DNA of 64,000 nt from Calvatia gigantea (GCA_025093985.1 JACAAK010000007.1:1240001-1304000); one strand, 5' to 3'. Positions 10,397-22,907 are shown, counted from the first letter of the stretch. Notes: generated by a model from the letters alone, not told the origin. Translations and numbers: made by a program.

Positions 10397-13300
10397 ATGG
10401 CACACCTGGACAAACTGGCAATTCGCGGCATTCGGTCTTTCGACGACAAACAAATCGCAGTCATCGAGTTCTTCTCACCAGTGACCGTCATAGTCGGCCA
10501 TAATGGCAGTGGCAAAACTACCATTATAGAATGCCTCAAGTATGCCACGACTGGCGACCAACCGCCGGGCACCCGCGGAGGAGCATTCATTCATGACCCG
10601 AAGATGGCCAATGAGAAAGAAGTCAAGGCTCAAGTCAAGTTGAGGTTCTTTGCTGCAAACGGTACTCGAATGCTCGCTGTCAGGAATCTGAGTTTGACTG
10701 CGAAGAAGACGACAATGACGATGAAAACTTTAGAAGGCATTTTATCGTTAGCAAACGACTCGGATAAAACTGGTAAAGTAAGATTTGGCTTTTTTTGGAC
10801 TTAGTATCCATGAACGAATTATATCCTAGCGCACCACCATCTCGACGAAATGCGCCGAGATGGACGTTGAGATTCCACAGTTGCTAGGTGTCTCTAAGGC
10901 TGTCCTTGACAATGTCATATTTTGTCATCAAGAAGATTCATATTGGCCCTTTGCTGAACCCTCTTACCTCAAAAAGAAATTTGACGAGATCTTTGAAGCT
11001 ACTCGGTGAGTTGCCTCTCATCCCACTCTTCCTCTCATTCATCCGGATCAGATACGCAAAAGCATTGGATGCTATTAAGAACCTTCGCAAGGAGCGTGTA
11101 GCAGACCTCAAAGCTGAGAACGCACGACTAGAAGGGCTGCGACAAGAGAAAAATAGGGCCGACGACGTCAAGAAAAACCTTGCAGATACCCGTTCGACGA
11201 TTGCAAACAAGGAGGCAAATTACGAACAACTCAAGAGACAGTACGATGGTCAAGTTGTCTCAAACCAGCAGTTTTATGAGCACGCAACAAAGTTTCGAGA
11301 AACCTACATCCACATTGAGAATCTCGCCCAGCAGAAAACCCGCTTACAGGAAGACTACAAAGAACTTAAACTCAATCTTCAAGAACTAGCCGGTAAGTAA
11401 CTCCGAGTTTGATTGGCGCATTAGTCAATTATTTTTTTCAGGAACCGACCAGGAGCTTGAGGCCCGACTTAACAACTTTGACGAGCATATCGCCGTTCAA
11501 AAGCGCAAGTTGCAAACGGAACTCAACAAAAAGAAGGACATCGAAGAGAAGATTGCTGATGTACGACAGGAGCACACTGACTGCGTCGTGGAACACGGTA
11601 AGCTTCTCGGAGAAGCAGAGGTGCGGATTTTAAGGTGTCTTATGAGTAACGAAATCTGATATACGCCATTAGGCCCATAAGCAACAAATTGCCGAGCGCG
11701 AGTTACTCATTCATGAGATTAGCGAGAAATACAAGATCAAGGGCTTCAACTATTCTCCGTTGGAGCGAGAGAAGGCCCATGAGTTCCTCTCTCGGCTTGA
11801 AGAGCTACGTCGTAAACAAACCGCTGACCTTGAGAAGTTGCAGGTACGACTCGCCCCTATCTAAGTTCCTACCTGCTTAGCTCGTTCCTAGACCGAGATT
11901 CGGGACAAAGCCAGCGCTCACCAACACATAATCCTCGAAATGGAGGGTGAGTTAGGTACCAAGAGGTTGAAGATGAACAACCTTCAGGATCAAATCGTAG
12001 GCTCCTCCACTGACACTTTTAGTAATGCGACTAAGTTCCCCTTCAAAATGTTAGCACGAACGCCAGATCGCGATCAAGAAAACAGAACGCCAACTTGAAG
12101 ACGAACAAACCATCAAATCCGAACTCACTCTTCTCAAAGGCGACATTGAAGAGAGGAGATCTCGGCTCGAGAAGCTCAGAACCGATTATGCCGAGGCAAA
12201 TTTTGACTCTAAGTTATCTGAGAAGACAGAGAAAGCGAAGAGGTTAGAAGAGACAAGGGAGCAACTGAACATGGAGTTACGGACGCTGAGCCTGCAAGCC
12301 GACTCAAGAGCGAGGTTGGATGTCAAACGCGCAGAAGTGAAAAGTAAAATGAATGAAGCAGATAACACGTGAGTGCATGAATATTCTGCCTTTACATCAT
12401 TTGACAGAATATGAGGTAGATTCAAGCTTGCTAACGACAAGTATCGCAAGTTCACTTCGGAAGACCTATCCCAAGATAATATGGAGGAAGAACTCGACGG
12501 TCTCGTAAGTCAGAAAGAGAAGGAACGATTTACGCTCAACACTTCCCTCGCCAACCTCCTCGCCGAAATCCAAGCTGCGAATAAGACAAAAGATGACCTC
12601 GCCAAAGATAAGCAAACTAAACTGCGCGAGATTGAATGTGGGTATCTGTCCCCTTCCCGCAACATATGCGAAGAAATTTACGTTGGATTACCTGCATAGC
12701 CATTAACAAGAAAATCAATGTCGAGCTGGCGGATGATCTTGAGAACGTGACTTACGAAGAAGCTTTGAAAATTGTCGCAGACGAAATTGATTTGCGCCGT
12801 AGAGATGTGCTTATTGGACAAGCAAACGAGGTGTACGAAAATCTGATTAAGGTTAGCAAGAAGGAAAAGAAATGTCAGGCCTGCAGCCGCCATTTGGATG
12901 ATCGAGAGATGTCGGTTATGGAAAAGACGGTGTGCACATTTTTATTGTGAACACGGATCGCTGACTGACGGTATCCCGCAGCTCAAAGCGCTCATTCAAG
13001 GAGGCGAGAATTTGGATATTGCGGAGAGCAAAGAAACACTGTCAGCTTGGGAGGATATCCAAGAGAGATTGCAAAACCTGCGGCCCGCAGATGCGAAGAG
13101 GAAAGCTTTGGAGTCCGAGGACATTCCTGCTCTGGAGACCAAACTCAAAGAGCTTGATAAACATATTCCTGAGCTCAGGTTGCGCGCAGACGAGGTCCGT
13201 CTACCCCCTGCCATAGATGCAATTGTCTCACTTCTCATTGCTGCATCTTTCACAGGAACAAGAAAAGCTCGATGATATCAAAGATCAAATCCGTGAGCTC

Positions 13301-15445
13301 ACAACCTTGAAGCAACAAGTCTCGACAATGGTCCGCCTCCAGAGGGAAGCAGAGAAAGCTCGGCAAGAAGCCGCATTGATCGAGAACTCGCTTCGGAGCA
13401 CAGGTACAACACGAACTGCCGACGATGTTCAGCGAGAACTTGACGAGCTGTCGGGCACGTTGTCAGTTCCTCCGCTGTGTTTATTTTTGTCAGAGCATCT
13501 ACTGAGTAACACCACTCCAGACGAACGACTGAGCGTGAGAAGCAGAGCATTACGCTCGAAAGAGACAGGCAAAATATGACCATCAGGACAATGGAGGACA
13601 GTTTGCACCAGATGGAAAAGCAGGAACTTGGATTGTCCAGCAAACTGCACGATAAAGAGGCATTAGAGGAAAATCTATCCAAGATGAAGAAAGACATTGC
13701 TTCCTTTACGCGACAGATCAAGGGGAGATCCTTATCACTGCCTACATCCCCATCCTGACCCAGGTATCTGCAGGACCTTGAAAGCCAAATCGCGGAGGGA
13801 GAGGGCCCAATCGAGGCGCTCAAAACTTCGTTCCAGACCTCACAAAATGAGCTCAATGCAAAAGCATCCCAAATATCCACACAGATCCAGGAACTCAATA
13901 CTAACACGAACAAGCTGAATCACGTCCATAAAGGTGTCGAACGGTAGGCTCACGAAACCCCTTCACCCGGTTCAGCTGATCAATCAGCTGATCAGCTACA
14001 TCAAAGAGCGGCGCGGTCGCGAACTCGAAAGCATGTCCGAGCGAGTCCAACAGCTCGATTTAGAACTCCAGGAATTCAATGAACAACTTGACACCATCCG
14101 GGAGGTCATCACTGACATCCAAAAAGAGATCAACGAGAGTGGTGCCTCCGTAGCTAACCTCAGGGACAATATCCGCGCTCGGCGACTTATCAGGCAAATA
14201 GGGGAGGTGCAAACCGAAATCGAGTCCCATGATATGGAGGAGATGGCCAAGGCGCGGAGAAACTTCGAGGAAAAATACAAACTGGCGAAAGAGAAAGAGG
14301 ATAATCTGCGAGTCGAGGTGGGTATATATACGTTGTCTGTTACCGCAGTTTATTGATTACCCATCTGTCACCCCATCTGTGTCACTCCTTCTGTTGCTCC
14401 TCATTTTCATTTTCTCCCGCTCTTATGTGCTGACAGTATGGTCGGCTTCGCGGAGAACTCGACACCTTGCAGCAGCAGGTGGAAAAATACGACATGGATC
14501 TGAAAAAAAATTATAAAGACATCAACAAGCGATACACTGACCAGCTGATAAGGGTCAAGGTGGGGTTGGGGGCTGTCATCGCTTCTGGTGAACACACTTG
14601 ACCTGCTTCTAGGTATCTGACATGGCAAATAACGATTTGGAAAAGTACGCGAAGGCACTTGACAAGTATGTGTTTTCGGAAAAATGCATGGCTTGACTAT
14701 TGACGTTTGACGTGGTCCCCAGCGCGATAATGAAGTATCACACGCTCAAGATGGAAGAAGTCAACGACATAATGAAACATCTGTGGAACAAGACGTATCA
14801 GGGCACAGGTAGAGCAATTCTTGTCCTCCACCCCCATCCGCCGAGCCGACCTCCCGACAGATATTGATGGAATTAAGATTAAATCAGATGTTGAAGGCGG
14901 TGCCAATAAACGGTCGTACAACTACAGGGTATGCCCCACCTCAATCTCAATCGTTCATTCCATGATCAATGACCCCAGGTTGTGATGACGAAAGATCAAG
15001 TCGAAATGGACATGCGTGGTCGCTGCTCAGCTGGTCAGAAGATGCTAGCTTCGATTATTATTCGGCTTGCACTTTCTGATTCCTTCGGGCAAAATTGCGG
15101 TATCCTTGCCCTGGACGAGCCCACCAATGCCCTGGATACTGAAAACATTGATGCATTGGCTGCTAGTCTCATAGAGTGAGTCCGAGATTGGGCCTTAGGT
15201 ATCCATCACTAACTATATGGTTAAGCATTATTAACGAGCGTCGGACCCATTCAAATTTCCAACTCATCATTATTACGCACGATGAGAACTTCCTGACGAA
15301 ACTTGGACAGAGTGATGTGATGGAGTACTACTGGTATGCATATTCTTGGTTAGTGTGCCGCACCGCCACCTCACTTCAACCCGTTAGGCGGGTATCCCGA
15401 GATGCAAGACAGAAATCAATTATTGAACGGCAGAGATTCAGATAG
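10397..15445 (+). CDS. RAD50: DNA repair ATPase RAD50
   Basis: Starts [18 protein letters not shown] with Walker [12 protein letters not shown] near residue 36, then the Q-loop region [20 protein letters not shown]. Two long coiled-coil arms flank the zinc hook CQAC (CxxC, codons 12873-12884). The C-terminal lobe has signature CSAGQKML, Walker [13 protein letters not shown] and the His switch IITHDENF. The last exon ends RQRFR. Rad50 forms the Mre11-Rad50-Nbs1 complex that tethers and processes DNA double-strand breaks and activates the ATM kinase. About 1,300 residues, the family norm, with some 16 small introns, nearly all GT-AG. One join (13723-13773) has GG where GT is expected, and one intron (from 13943) ends in a cluster of three AG sites of which only the last keeps frame. 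Confidence 0.95.
13723..13773 (+). other. RAD50 intron with GG donor
   Basis: The exons QIK and DLESQIAEG join in frame if 51 bp are removed between AAG and GACCTT. The removed segment starts GGGAGA, where GTGAGA would be a normal donor, and ends TATCTGCAG. No GT exists elsewhere that would give an in-frame join. Retention leads to a stop after 11 codons. Confidence 0.65.
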
Positions 15446-16455
15446 AAACATCAGTTAGGCTTTTGGCATGGTCTTATTCGTATCCCCAAACATCTTTGAT
15501 GTGTATCAGTGCCATGTTCCGTTTCGACAGAGCAGCCAATCCACCCGGCTTCCGCTGCTTACTATGCACCCGTCATCGATCGTGCAAGGCACATGCACCT
15601 CATTAGGCTAATTTTAGCTCTTGCGGTAACCAGGTCCTCACGTTGGCGCTCTCGGACCCTTTGTTGCAAATCGCCGCCGCAGACATTGAACCATACACAA
15701 CGGTTTACAGTGCGATAGCAATGACTTCGTAGAACTTCTCGCAATCTCAAGTGCATTTGAAGGATAAAACATTGAGGTTTACTCGCATAGGTCGACATCC
15801 AAGTTCACTCGGTCGTGACCAGTTGGCTGGCAATGTGATAAAAATAGCTTCTCTTCGCGAGATCAGATATCTTCATATAGCCGAGCACGTCCCAAACTTA
15901 CAATCACGATCCACAGGAATAGATTCCCACTTGAAGCAGCAAGGCTCTCCCTGTCGCGCAACCCACTTACTGAATAACCTGCCAAAGCCGTTTAGCTCCC
16001 AGGTCAAGATTCTTCGGTGACATTCTCTACTCAGCTAACTCTTGCAAATGCGGTTTAACACGACACGACACTTACACGCCCATTCCCCGTGATACGCGAG
16101 ATGGAGGTTTTACATTGGGAAGAGCAAATCCAAGTAAGTACAAACCCCCCACATTGCATGAGTTCTATGAATATGACCCTAGCACCTCTAACGGTCTTCA
16201 ATTGCTACCACGTCGTTGGACGGCGTGGCGCGTGGCGCGCTACTGTTTGCGTATCGTATCTTCGCCCTTTTAGAAATCATGACACTCCCTCTTTCTCTTT
16301 TGGAGAGTAACGCGTCCACGGTGGTTTATCGAAAATGCCAGATACCAACCAGCCAGATCAACCATTTCGAAAATGGTTGTCCCCGTCACACATCTTTTAG
16401 TTTAAAAGCAAACATACTTGATGCTTTTCTTCAGTCCCCGTCCAGAATCTCGACA
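15446..16455. other. Intergenic region RAD50 to TmpB-like gene
   Basis: About 1 kb with no supported gene. It contains the RAD50 3' flank and the upstream region of the adenylation-flavoprotein gene. Short frames (for example around 15751-16020) show no recognisable domain. Confidence 0.45.
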
Positions 16456-19400
16456 ATGGTCGTTCTCCAGCACTTGCAAGACCCTCTCCGTGGTCTCTCT
16501 CCTTCCGATCGAGCTTTGTTCCATCGGTTCGGCATGGGAGAAGACCAACAGCCTCCTTTCTCTTGTGTCCACCACGCCTTCGAACATCACGCTCTTCACC
16601 AACCAGATGCTCTCGCTGTCGTCAATTTTGAAGAGAGCATCACGTATGGAGAACTCGACCGTCGGGCTAACTGCCTAGCTGCAAACTTGATTGATATGGG
16701 AGTACAGGTGGACTCGCGGGTCTGCGTGCTTGTTGAGCGCTCGATTATGATGGTGATCGCTATCCTCGGTGTCTTAAAAGCTGGCGCCGCCTATGTCCCC
16801 TTTGATGGGAACGTTGTCTCCGATAGCACCCTTGCGCATGCACTCAAGGATTCCGGATCAGACGTCGTTCTAACATTATCCAAGTTTATGTCAAGGGTCG
16901 TGGGGAAAAATGCCGCCAACCTTGAGGATCTCATATGCCAAACTCTTTCCAAACATTGCATCAAGCCGAAGGATCTTGCTACTACAAATGGAGGCGCATA
17001 TGTGATTTACACGAGCGGTCAGTAAACCTCTACCTTCCTACCTTTCCTCGACTGAATACCTTGTGCAGGAACGACTGGGACACCCAAAGGCGTGAATGTC
17101 AGCCACCGAAATGTGACAAATTGTACGTATCATCAGCTTGACCGCCCATAAGTTGCCTATTTCGCGATTACAGTGCTATGCCTGGCGCCCGGAAATCTCC
17201 ACATGAAACCAGGAGTTCGCGTCTCCCAGTTGATGAACATTTCTTTCGACATGGCAGCTTGGGTAAGCCTATAATTGCACTATGGTACTGCATGCCTTTA
17301 ATAAATCTTTCCAGGAAATATTAGGCAGCATGTGTAATGGAAGCACATTGTATCTGCGAGGGAAAACGTCGAAAGAATGGCGTACTGTCATGAAACTTGT
17401 CGACGTAATCATCGCAACACCCTCGATGCTCGTACCCCACTAATCCTGCAGATTATCCCAACGTTAAAGCTGTCGCCGTGGCTGGCGAAGCTTGTCCCAA
17501 AAGTAAGGATGAGATAGGTTCAATCTTCCAAGCTACTAAAACCACTCTCATTGATCCAGCCCTTGCTGATGCCTGGTCCACACGTGTCAAATTCTACAAT
17601 TGCTGTGGACCAACTGAGGTAAAGTCGTCATGATCTATCACATACAACCTATCTCACCTATCACTCGTGAATGAAGGTCACAATCGTTAATACGATGCAG
17701 TTGCATTCCCCGGATCGCGCTCTGAGCATCGGAAAACCCACCCCGAACAATAATGTTTACGTTCTTGACCCTGACACTGCGGAACCGTTGCCCATTGGTG
17801 CCCCGGGAGTGATGTGGGCCGGAGGTGCTTGCGTCACTCGCGGTTACCTCAACCTACCAGAAAAGACTGCTGAACGATATGTGCCTGATCCATTTGCAGA
17901 GAAACGAGGGTGCGTCAATTAAACCTGAAGAGAATCATACATTGACACCCAATCTAGCATGATGTTTAATACTGGCGATCTTGGGTAAAAGAGGTTTCTT
18001 TCTGTTTTGGATAATGCCTGCTGAATGATTTCCTGAATAGTCGCTGGCTTAGCGATGGAACACTAGAAGTGCTTGGTCGCATCGACAACCAAGTTAAGAT
18101 TAAGGTATGTGAAGATGCACAACAGTATAAGCGGTTGTTTACTCATAGACAGGGATTCCGTGTGGAACTCGATGGCGTTGCGGGCGCCATGGAGGTCAGT
18201 GATTAGATGATGAATGCATAGCAAGAATCTGACAATGCTGCAAGGCTTTCCCTGGCATTCGTGCCGCCGCGGCACTATTAATTGACGGGGAACTTTGGGG
18301 TTTCGTAACTCCAGCGATTGCGAAGACAGGGGATATCCAAGCCGCTATGTCAAAGGTCCAGCCTTACTATGCAATTCCTACAAAGATTTTGCACTTGGAC
18401 AGCTTTCCCAAGACACCGTGAGTGAAACGTGAGCTCACTAAAGTGAACCTCAGCGTTCTCAATTTCGACGTAGAAACGATAAAACCGACAAACGAAAATT
18501 GCAACAGCTAGCTGTTGACTCCTTGCATTCCGAGAGCGATTCCAGCACGATAGGGGCGTCCATCTACCAAGGCAGTCCCGGTCACTGAGTCGCCGAAGTC
18601 CACCCAAGCCTGCTATACTGCCACCAGCTTCCGTCTCAGGCCTTGAGCTGTCCAAGTTTGCCACAGGATCCCCGTCAGCCACCGAGGTTAATTCCGAGGT
18701 TTCTAGCATATCCAAAGAGGAGGTCGCATGGACCGGATACGAGAAGGACGACATTCCTCAGAAAACACAACCCAAATATATTCGCAACCTCCGTCATCGT
18801 ATCTTCACCCTCTACCGCCGCCTTTTCAGCGTTGTATTCATCATCAACCTGGCCATCTTTATAGCATTGTGTGTAAAAGGGGCCGATGCACAACGCATAG
18901 GAGGTATTGTCATTGTGAATCTTTTCTGTGCCATCCTGATGCGGCAAGAATATGTGATCAACACCTTTTATAACGTTTTTTGCGCTGTTCCACCGTCGTA
19001 CGTTTCAACATCTGCCTCGAAAGACGAGCACCGACCATTGATATATTGATAGATGGCCTCTTGCTATCCGTCGTGTCTGTGCGAGGGTTTACCACATAGG
19101 GGGTTTGCATTCTGGCTTTGCCGTCTCAGGAACCGTTTGGCTGGTGTTGTTTGCCGGGCAGGCAACTAAGCAGTTCGTGAGAAATGAAAAGGTATGGCTG
19201 TTTTTCACCGTTGAAGATGTGGCGCATTGACTCACTCGTTATCAGTTGTCAATCCCAACGCTTGCGTTGAGCTATATCATCCTGGCGCTCCTATTGGGTA
19301 TTGTATTCCTCGCCTATCCAGCTTTCCGATCCAAACAGCATAATCAGTTCGAAATGACCCATCGCTTCTTAGGCTGGAGTGCGACGGCCCTAGTCTGGGC

Positions 19401-20363
19401 CCAGGTCAGTTTGAAAGGGACCTGTCCACGAGCAGCTCTACTCACTTTTTCTCCCAGTTCGTGTTGTTGACCAACGATTACAAGCAGGATAAAGCCCTTG
19501 GAAAGATCTTAATTCATGACCCTCATTTCTGGCTACTCTGTGTCCTCACAAGTATGTGCCACCTTCACGCCCTGCTCATCAATTCTTGATCCTTGCTATG
19601 ATAGGCTCGATCATCTTACCTTGGTTGCGACTCCGCAAAGTTCCTGTCAAGAGTGAAGTGCTTTCGAGGCATGCCGTCCGGATTTACTTCGACTACAGTA
19701 AGTGAATTCATTATTTATGTTTCAGCACTAATCTAAATGTATTAGCGACACCACTCGCTGGGAGCTTCACCCGTATATCTGACAACCCGTTGTTCGAATG
19801 GCACAGCTTTGCAACCGTACCCGAACCAGGTAAAAAGGGGTATTCCTTGGTTGTTAGCAGAGCTGGAGATTGGACGACGAAGCAAATTGGCGATCCGCCG
19901 ACACAGCTATGGGTGCGAGGGGTACCAACGTTCGGGGTGCTCCGTATCGTCCCTCTGTTTCGTCGCGTGGTCATTGTAGCCACAGGCTCTGGAATCGGGC
20001 CATGTGCACCGTGCATCTTTGAACAACGAGTTCCTATGAGACTCCTGTGGACATCACCCAATGTACGCGAAACCTTCGGCGACAAACTCGTTGACTCGAT
20101 TCTAGAGAAATCGCCCGATGCTGTCATCTACGGTGAGTGTGTTAAGTCAGACTCTAGCCGGCTGACACTGACGGGCTTGCTCGAATCACTAGACACTCGC
20201 ACCCACGGAAAGCCTGACATGGTCAAGCTGACCTATCGCCTGGTCAAGGAATTCAACGCCGAAGCAGGTCTGCATTATATCGAACCAGAAGCTTACAGAA
20301 AAGGTGGTATATGGAATGATGAGCCGAGGAATTCCTGCTTTTGGCGCGATTTGGGACTCTTAA
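16456..20363 (+). CDS. TmpB-like protein: AMP-binding adenylation domain fused to ferric-reductase-like membrane flavoprotein (frame broken)
   Basis: N-terminal half is an adenylate-forming domain: ITYGELDRRANCLAANL, VLKAGAAYVPFD, core motif YVIYTSGTTGTPKGV, FYNCCGPTE, GYLNLPEKTAERYVPDPF, RIDNQVKI and the terminal Lys segment PNDKTDKRKL. No phosphopantetheine carrier (LGGDS) follows. After a linker of about 90 residues come four to five membrane helices with His-containing segments (HIGGLHSGFAVSG, THRFLGW) and a cytosolic NAD(P)/FAD region ending VVIVATGSGIGP, DTRTHGKPDMVKLTYR and GIPAFGAIWDS. This architecture matches TmpA/TmpB of Aspergillus nidulans, membrane flavoproteins involved in conidiation signalling; the substrate here is unknown. 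About a dozen introns. Frame is broken by an extra T at 17441 and an extra G at 20267, with a further unresolved frame change between about 18520 and 18585, so as read no full-length protein is made. Confidence 0.82.
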
Positions 20364-21452
20364 ACTTCCGACCCCACACAATAACACGTTGGCACTATAC
20401 GTACTGGTTCGTTGTTGACAGAGTCGAACAATGACGGTACCCCAGTTTTGTAATATGTCTCGCCTTTGTTAGATATGATACGTGATATATCTTCTTTCTC
20501 TATCGTCTGTTACATGCCAATCCACTTCATTTCCTCCTTTTGACTTTAGTCACGAGAACCGACGGTCGGCTTGCGTAGTAATCCTTGAGTCAATCAGTTA
20601 CAATGAGGAAAGCAGTAGAGATAATGTCTATCGGTATTTGAACAATCCCCCTTATTTCCACCACTGAAAAATGAGAACTTATGTGATATCTGACCCGGCA
20701 CCCATGAGCGCCCATGAACGACTCCTGTTTATTTGCCACTTGTCGAGGGGTATCAAACTTGTTTACCACCACAGTTAGGTCACTAGCAGAGTTCAAGAAC
20801 GCCTTGGTGTGATTGAGGCCCCGATAGGTATCCGGGTCAGTGAAAGTTGCCGCAGAATCATACATGCTCCTCGCGGGAGTCCGTCCGTATGACCACAGTT
20901 TCTGTAATGCAAAGGGTTGCTGGATGGTGCGTCGACTGCCACACCGCCCGTGGTCAACTTATTGATGACTCAGATGGAGTCCTTTGTCATGCCTAATGTC
21001 ACCAGAACAACCTTGTACACTTGGTCAGGAATAACCCCGGGCCAAAGTGGTTTGGGTCCGCCAGCTCCAATAATGACTAATGTAGACAGTCCTGGCTTCA
21101 GAAAGATGTCGGTGTCGGTGAAAGGGTGAGGAAGGGGATCGGGAAATGAAGGTCACAGTTGACCCATATATAATGTGTCTGGCTCAATGCTGCTATACCT
21201 AGTTACACCAAACATATCAGGGAGCTCAAGTACATCAAGTTTCTATCAAGAATCCGGACGGACTCCTGGTAAGGGAAGTTAAACCATCCTTATCTATTTA
21301 TAAAACCATATTTATGTTTCATAGACCTTAAGACACCAATTTTGGGAAGTATCAAGCACAATTCTCAGCAGACTCTGAAGAATAACCGAAAAGGACCCAT
21401 AAATTAGCCTCCCAGAGACGGGTATACAAAATGTACGCTAAGCCGAGGAAGT
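20364..21452. other. Intergenic region without supported gene
   Basis: About 1.1 kb between the TmpB-like gene and the hydrophobin. Both genes end in this segment (convergent), so it holds two 3' flanks. Short frames show no family resemblance. Confidence 0.45.
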
Positions 21453-21904
21453 TTAGGCGTTGGCGTTGATGGGAGTGCAGCCAATGGCAACAACACCATC
21501 TAGTGAAGAAATCGTGGTCAGCAACTTGCGAGCAGAAAGAACGAAAACAGGAGAGAGAGGGCTCACTGAAGTTGTTGTTCTGGCAGCAGACAGGCTGGGC
21601 AGAGCTATGGGGACGTCAGCATAACATAAGAGAAAACAGAAGAAAATATACTGACCAGGAATTGCCACCGGCACCAATGACACTGATGGGGTTGCATTCA
21701 ACACCGACGGGGATGGTAACGGGGGCAAGAGCGAGAGCAGCAGCAATTGCGGTGTGTTCAGAAGCAATCTTCTGGACGGTCTGACTGTTGGCTTTCTGCA
21801 CATTGTTGCAGCATTGGACTTGGCCGACATTGCACTGGTCACCATTGGGAACAGCAACGACTGCAGCGGCGAGAGCAGCGAGGGCTGAAGAACCTGGCGT
21901 ACAT
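21453..21904 (-). CDS. Class I hydrophobin (one-base frame break near start)
   Basis: Three exons on the minus strand. The product is a signal peptide (MYARSSALAALAAAVVAV) followed by the eight-cysteine hydrophobin pattern: C-x6-CC-x37-C-x12-C-x5-CC-x12-C, ending INANA. These spacings fit class I hydrophobins, small secreted amphipathic proteins that self-assemble into rodlet layers coating hyphae, spores and fruit bodies. Introns lie after GGNSC and after CCQNNNF, typical positions in mushrooms. The start codon and signal peptide are in different frames: AGGTTCTTC at 21889-21897 needs one T fewer (AGG TCT TC). No upstream in-frame ATG exists after the nearest stop. A TATA-like box lies about 95 bp upstream. 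Confidence 0.88.
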
Positions 21905-21995
21905 TTTAGGAGATGAGAATGAGTAGGGAAGTAGAGTTATTAGTTGAGTACTGTAGAAAGTTCGAACTGGAGAAATTCTAGTCAGAGTTCAGAGG

Positions 21996-22005
21996 TTTTT
22001 ATAGG
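21996..22005 (-). promoter_or_regulatory. TATA box of hydrophobin gene
   Basis: CCTATAAAAA on the minus strand, about 95 bp before the hydrophobin ATG, followed by a CT-rich leader. This is the usual arrangement in strongly expressed mushroom hydrophobin genes. Confidence 0.6.
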
Positions 22006-22619
22006 GTTTTGAGCCCCGTTTCCGTCCACCTGCTGAACTGCAAAACACACTAAAGCAGGACTCTGGATGGCGGCCGAGCTCGTAAACAGGATGAACGTTG
22101 AGTTTGATATGAACCTTTTGGTCATTTGAGCATTTCCGTCAAAAAAATGCACGGCGCCCGCCTGCTAGCACACAAATTATACGCAAAGTCAGGGATCGAA
22201 CCTGACGCGCCCGCCGTAATATGATGCTTCTCATTTAATTTGGTAAACGGATGCCCAAATTAAGTTGGGTAACTCGATGGAAAACCCATGCTAGTCTCAA
22301 AATAAGTGCTTAGGTTCGGCTCTGGGTGTCCTTTGCTCCGGTGTATTGTCTGCGTGGCGCTATCGAGCATGGGCTTGGGGACAGAACTGCCATCTTGGCA
22401 GTCAAGATTCAGAGTTAAGTCGTGTGCGGCTATACGGTACGTCACCCTTCGCATGCCCACCCGCCGTCCAAATTATAAGTTGGCATCAGCACTTACCTGA
22501 GCCAAGAATTCGCGCTCGGCTTGGCAGTTCCAAAAATACTGCCAACAGGTGACTTGCCACACGGTTTTGTTTGCTCTATACTCTGCGTGATTGTTTGATC
22601 TTTTGAATTTTCTCCTGAT

Positions 22620-22907
22620 ATGCAACCTGCCTTCAGTTTCCGTGAAGTTCCCCCTTGCAGGCAATGGTTCGTCTCGTCTTGGCTGGACAACCGCGCTGTC
22701 CCTCATCTTCCAAGCAAAATCTGGGCGGAAATCCACGCACATCTCTCGCCGGATACCGTGGTCAAAATGATTGGGGTTAATCACTATTTCTTCGATGTTG
22801 CGATGAACGAAATACGCAAAGTGGTGTTCATGACGAACATTGATGATGTAGAAGAAAACAGACGGCGTGTTGACCACAAGCATTTCCTTGACGTATACAC
22901 CTGCTAA
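22620..22907 (+). pseudogene. F-box-like protein fragment
   Basis: A 95-codon frame with PSKIWAEIHAHLSPDTVVKM followed by IGVNHYFFDVAMNE and VVFMTNIDDVEEN. This is the start of the F-box family that is greatly expanded in Agaricomycetes (consensus LPxEIWxEIFxHLSPxT). The frame stops soon after, where complete members continue for several hundred residues. No downstream exon is evident. It is probably a truncated family member. Complete homologues would connect SCF ubiquitin ligases to targets. Confidence 0.5.

Noticed and set aside
17407..17450. A GTAATC...CTGCAG segment that could be an intron in the adenylation domain
   Set aside because: It encodes the conserved VIIATPSMLVPH region and its removal leaves the wrong frame.
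22190..22208. A perfect T-arm-like hairpin on the minus strand (GTCAGGTTCGATCCCTGAC)
   Set aside because: No matching 5' acceptor strand, D arm or anticodon arm could be found at the right distance, so it is not called a tRNA. It may be a tRNA-derived relic or chance.
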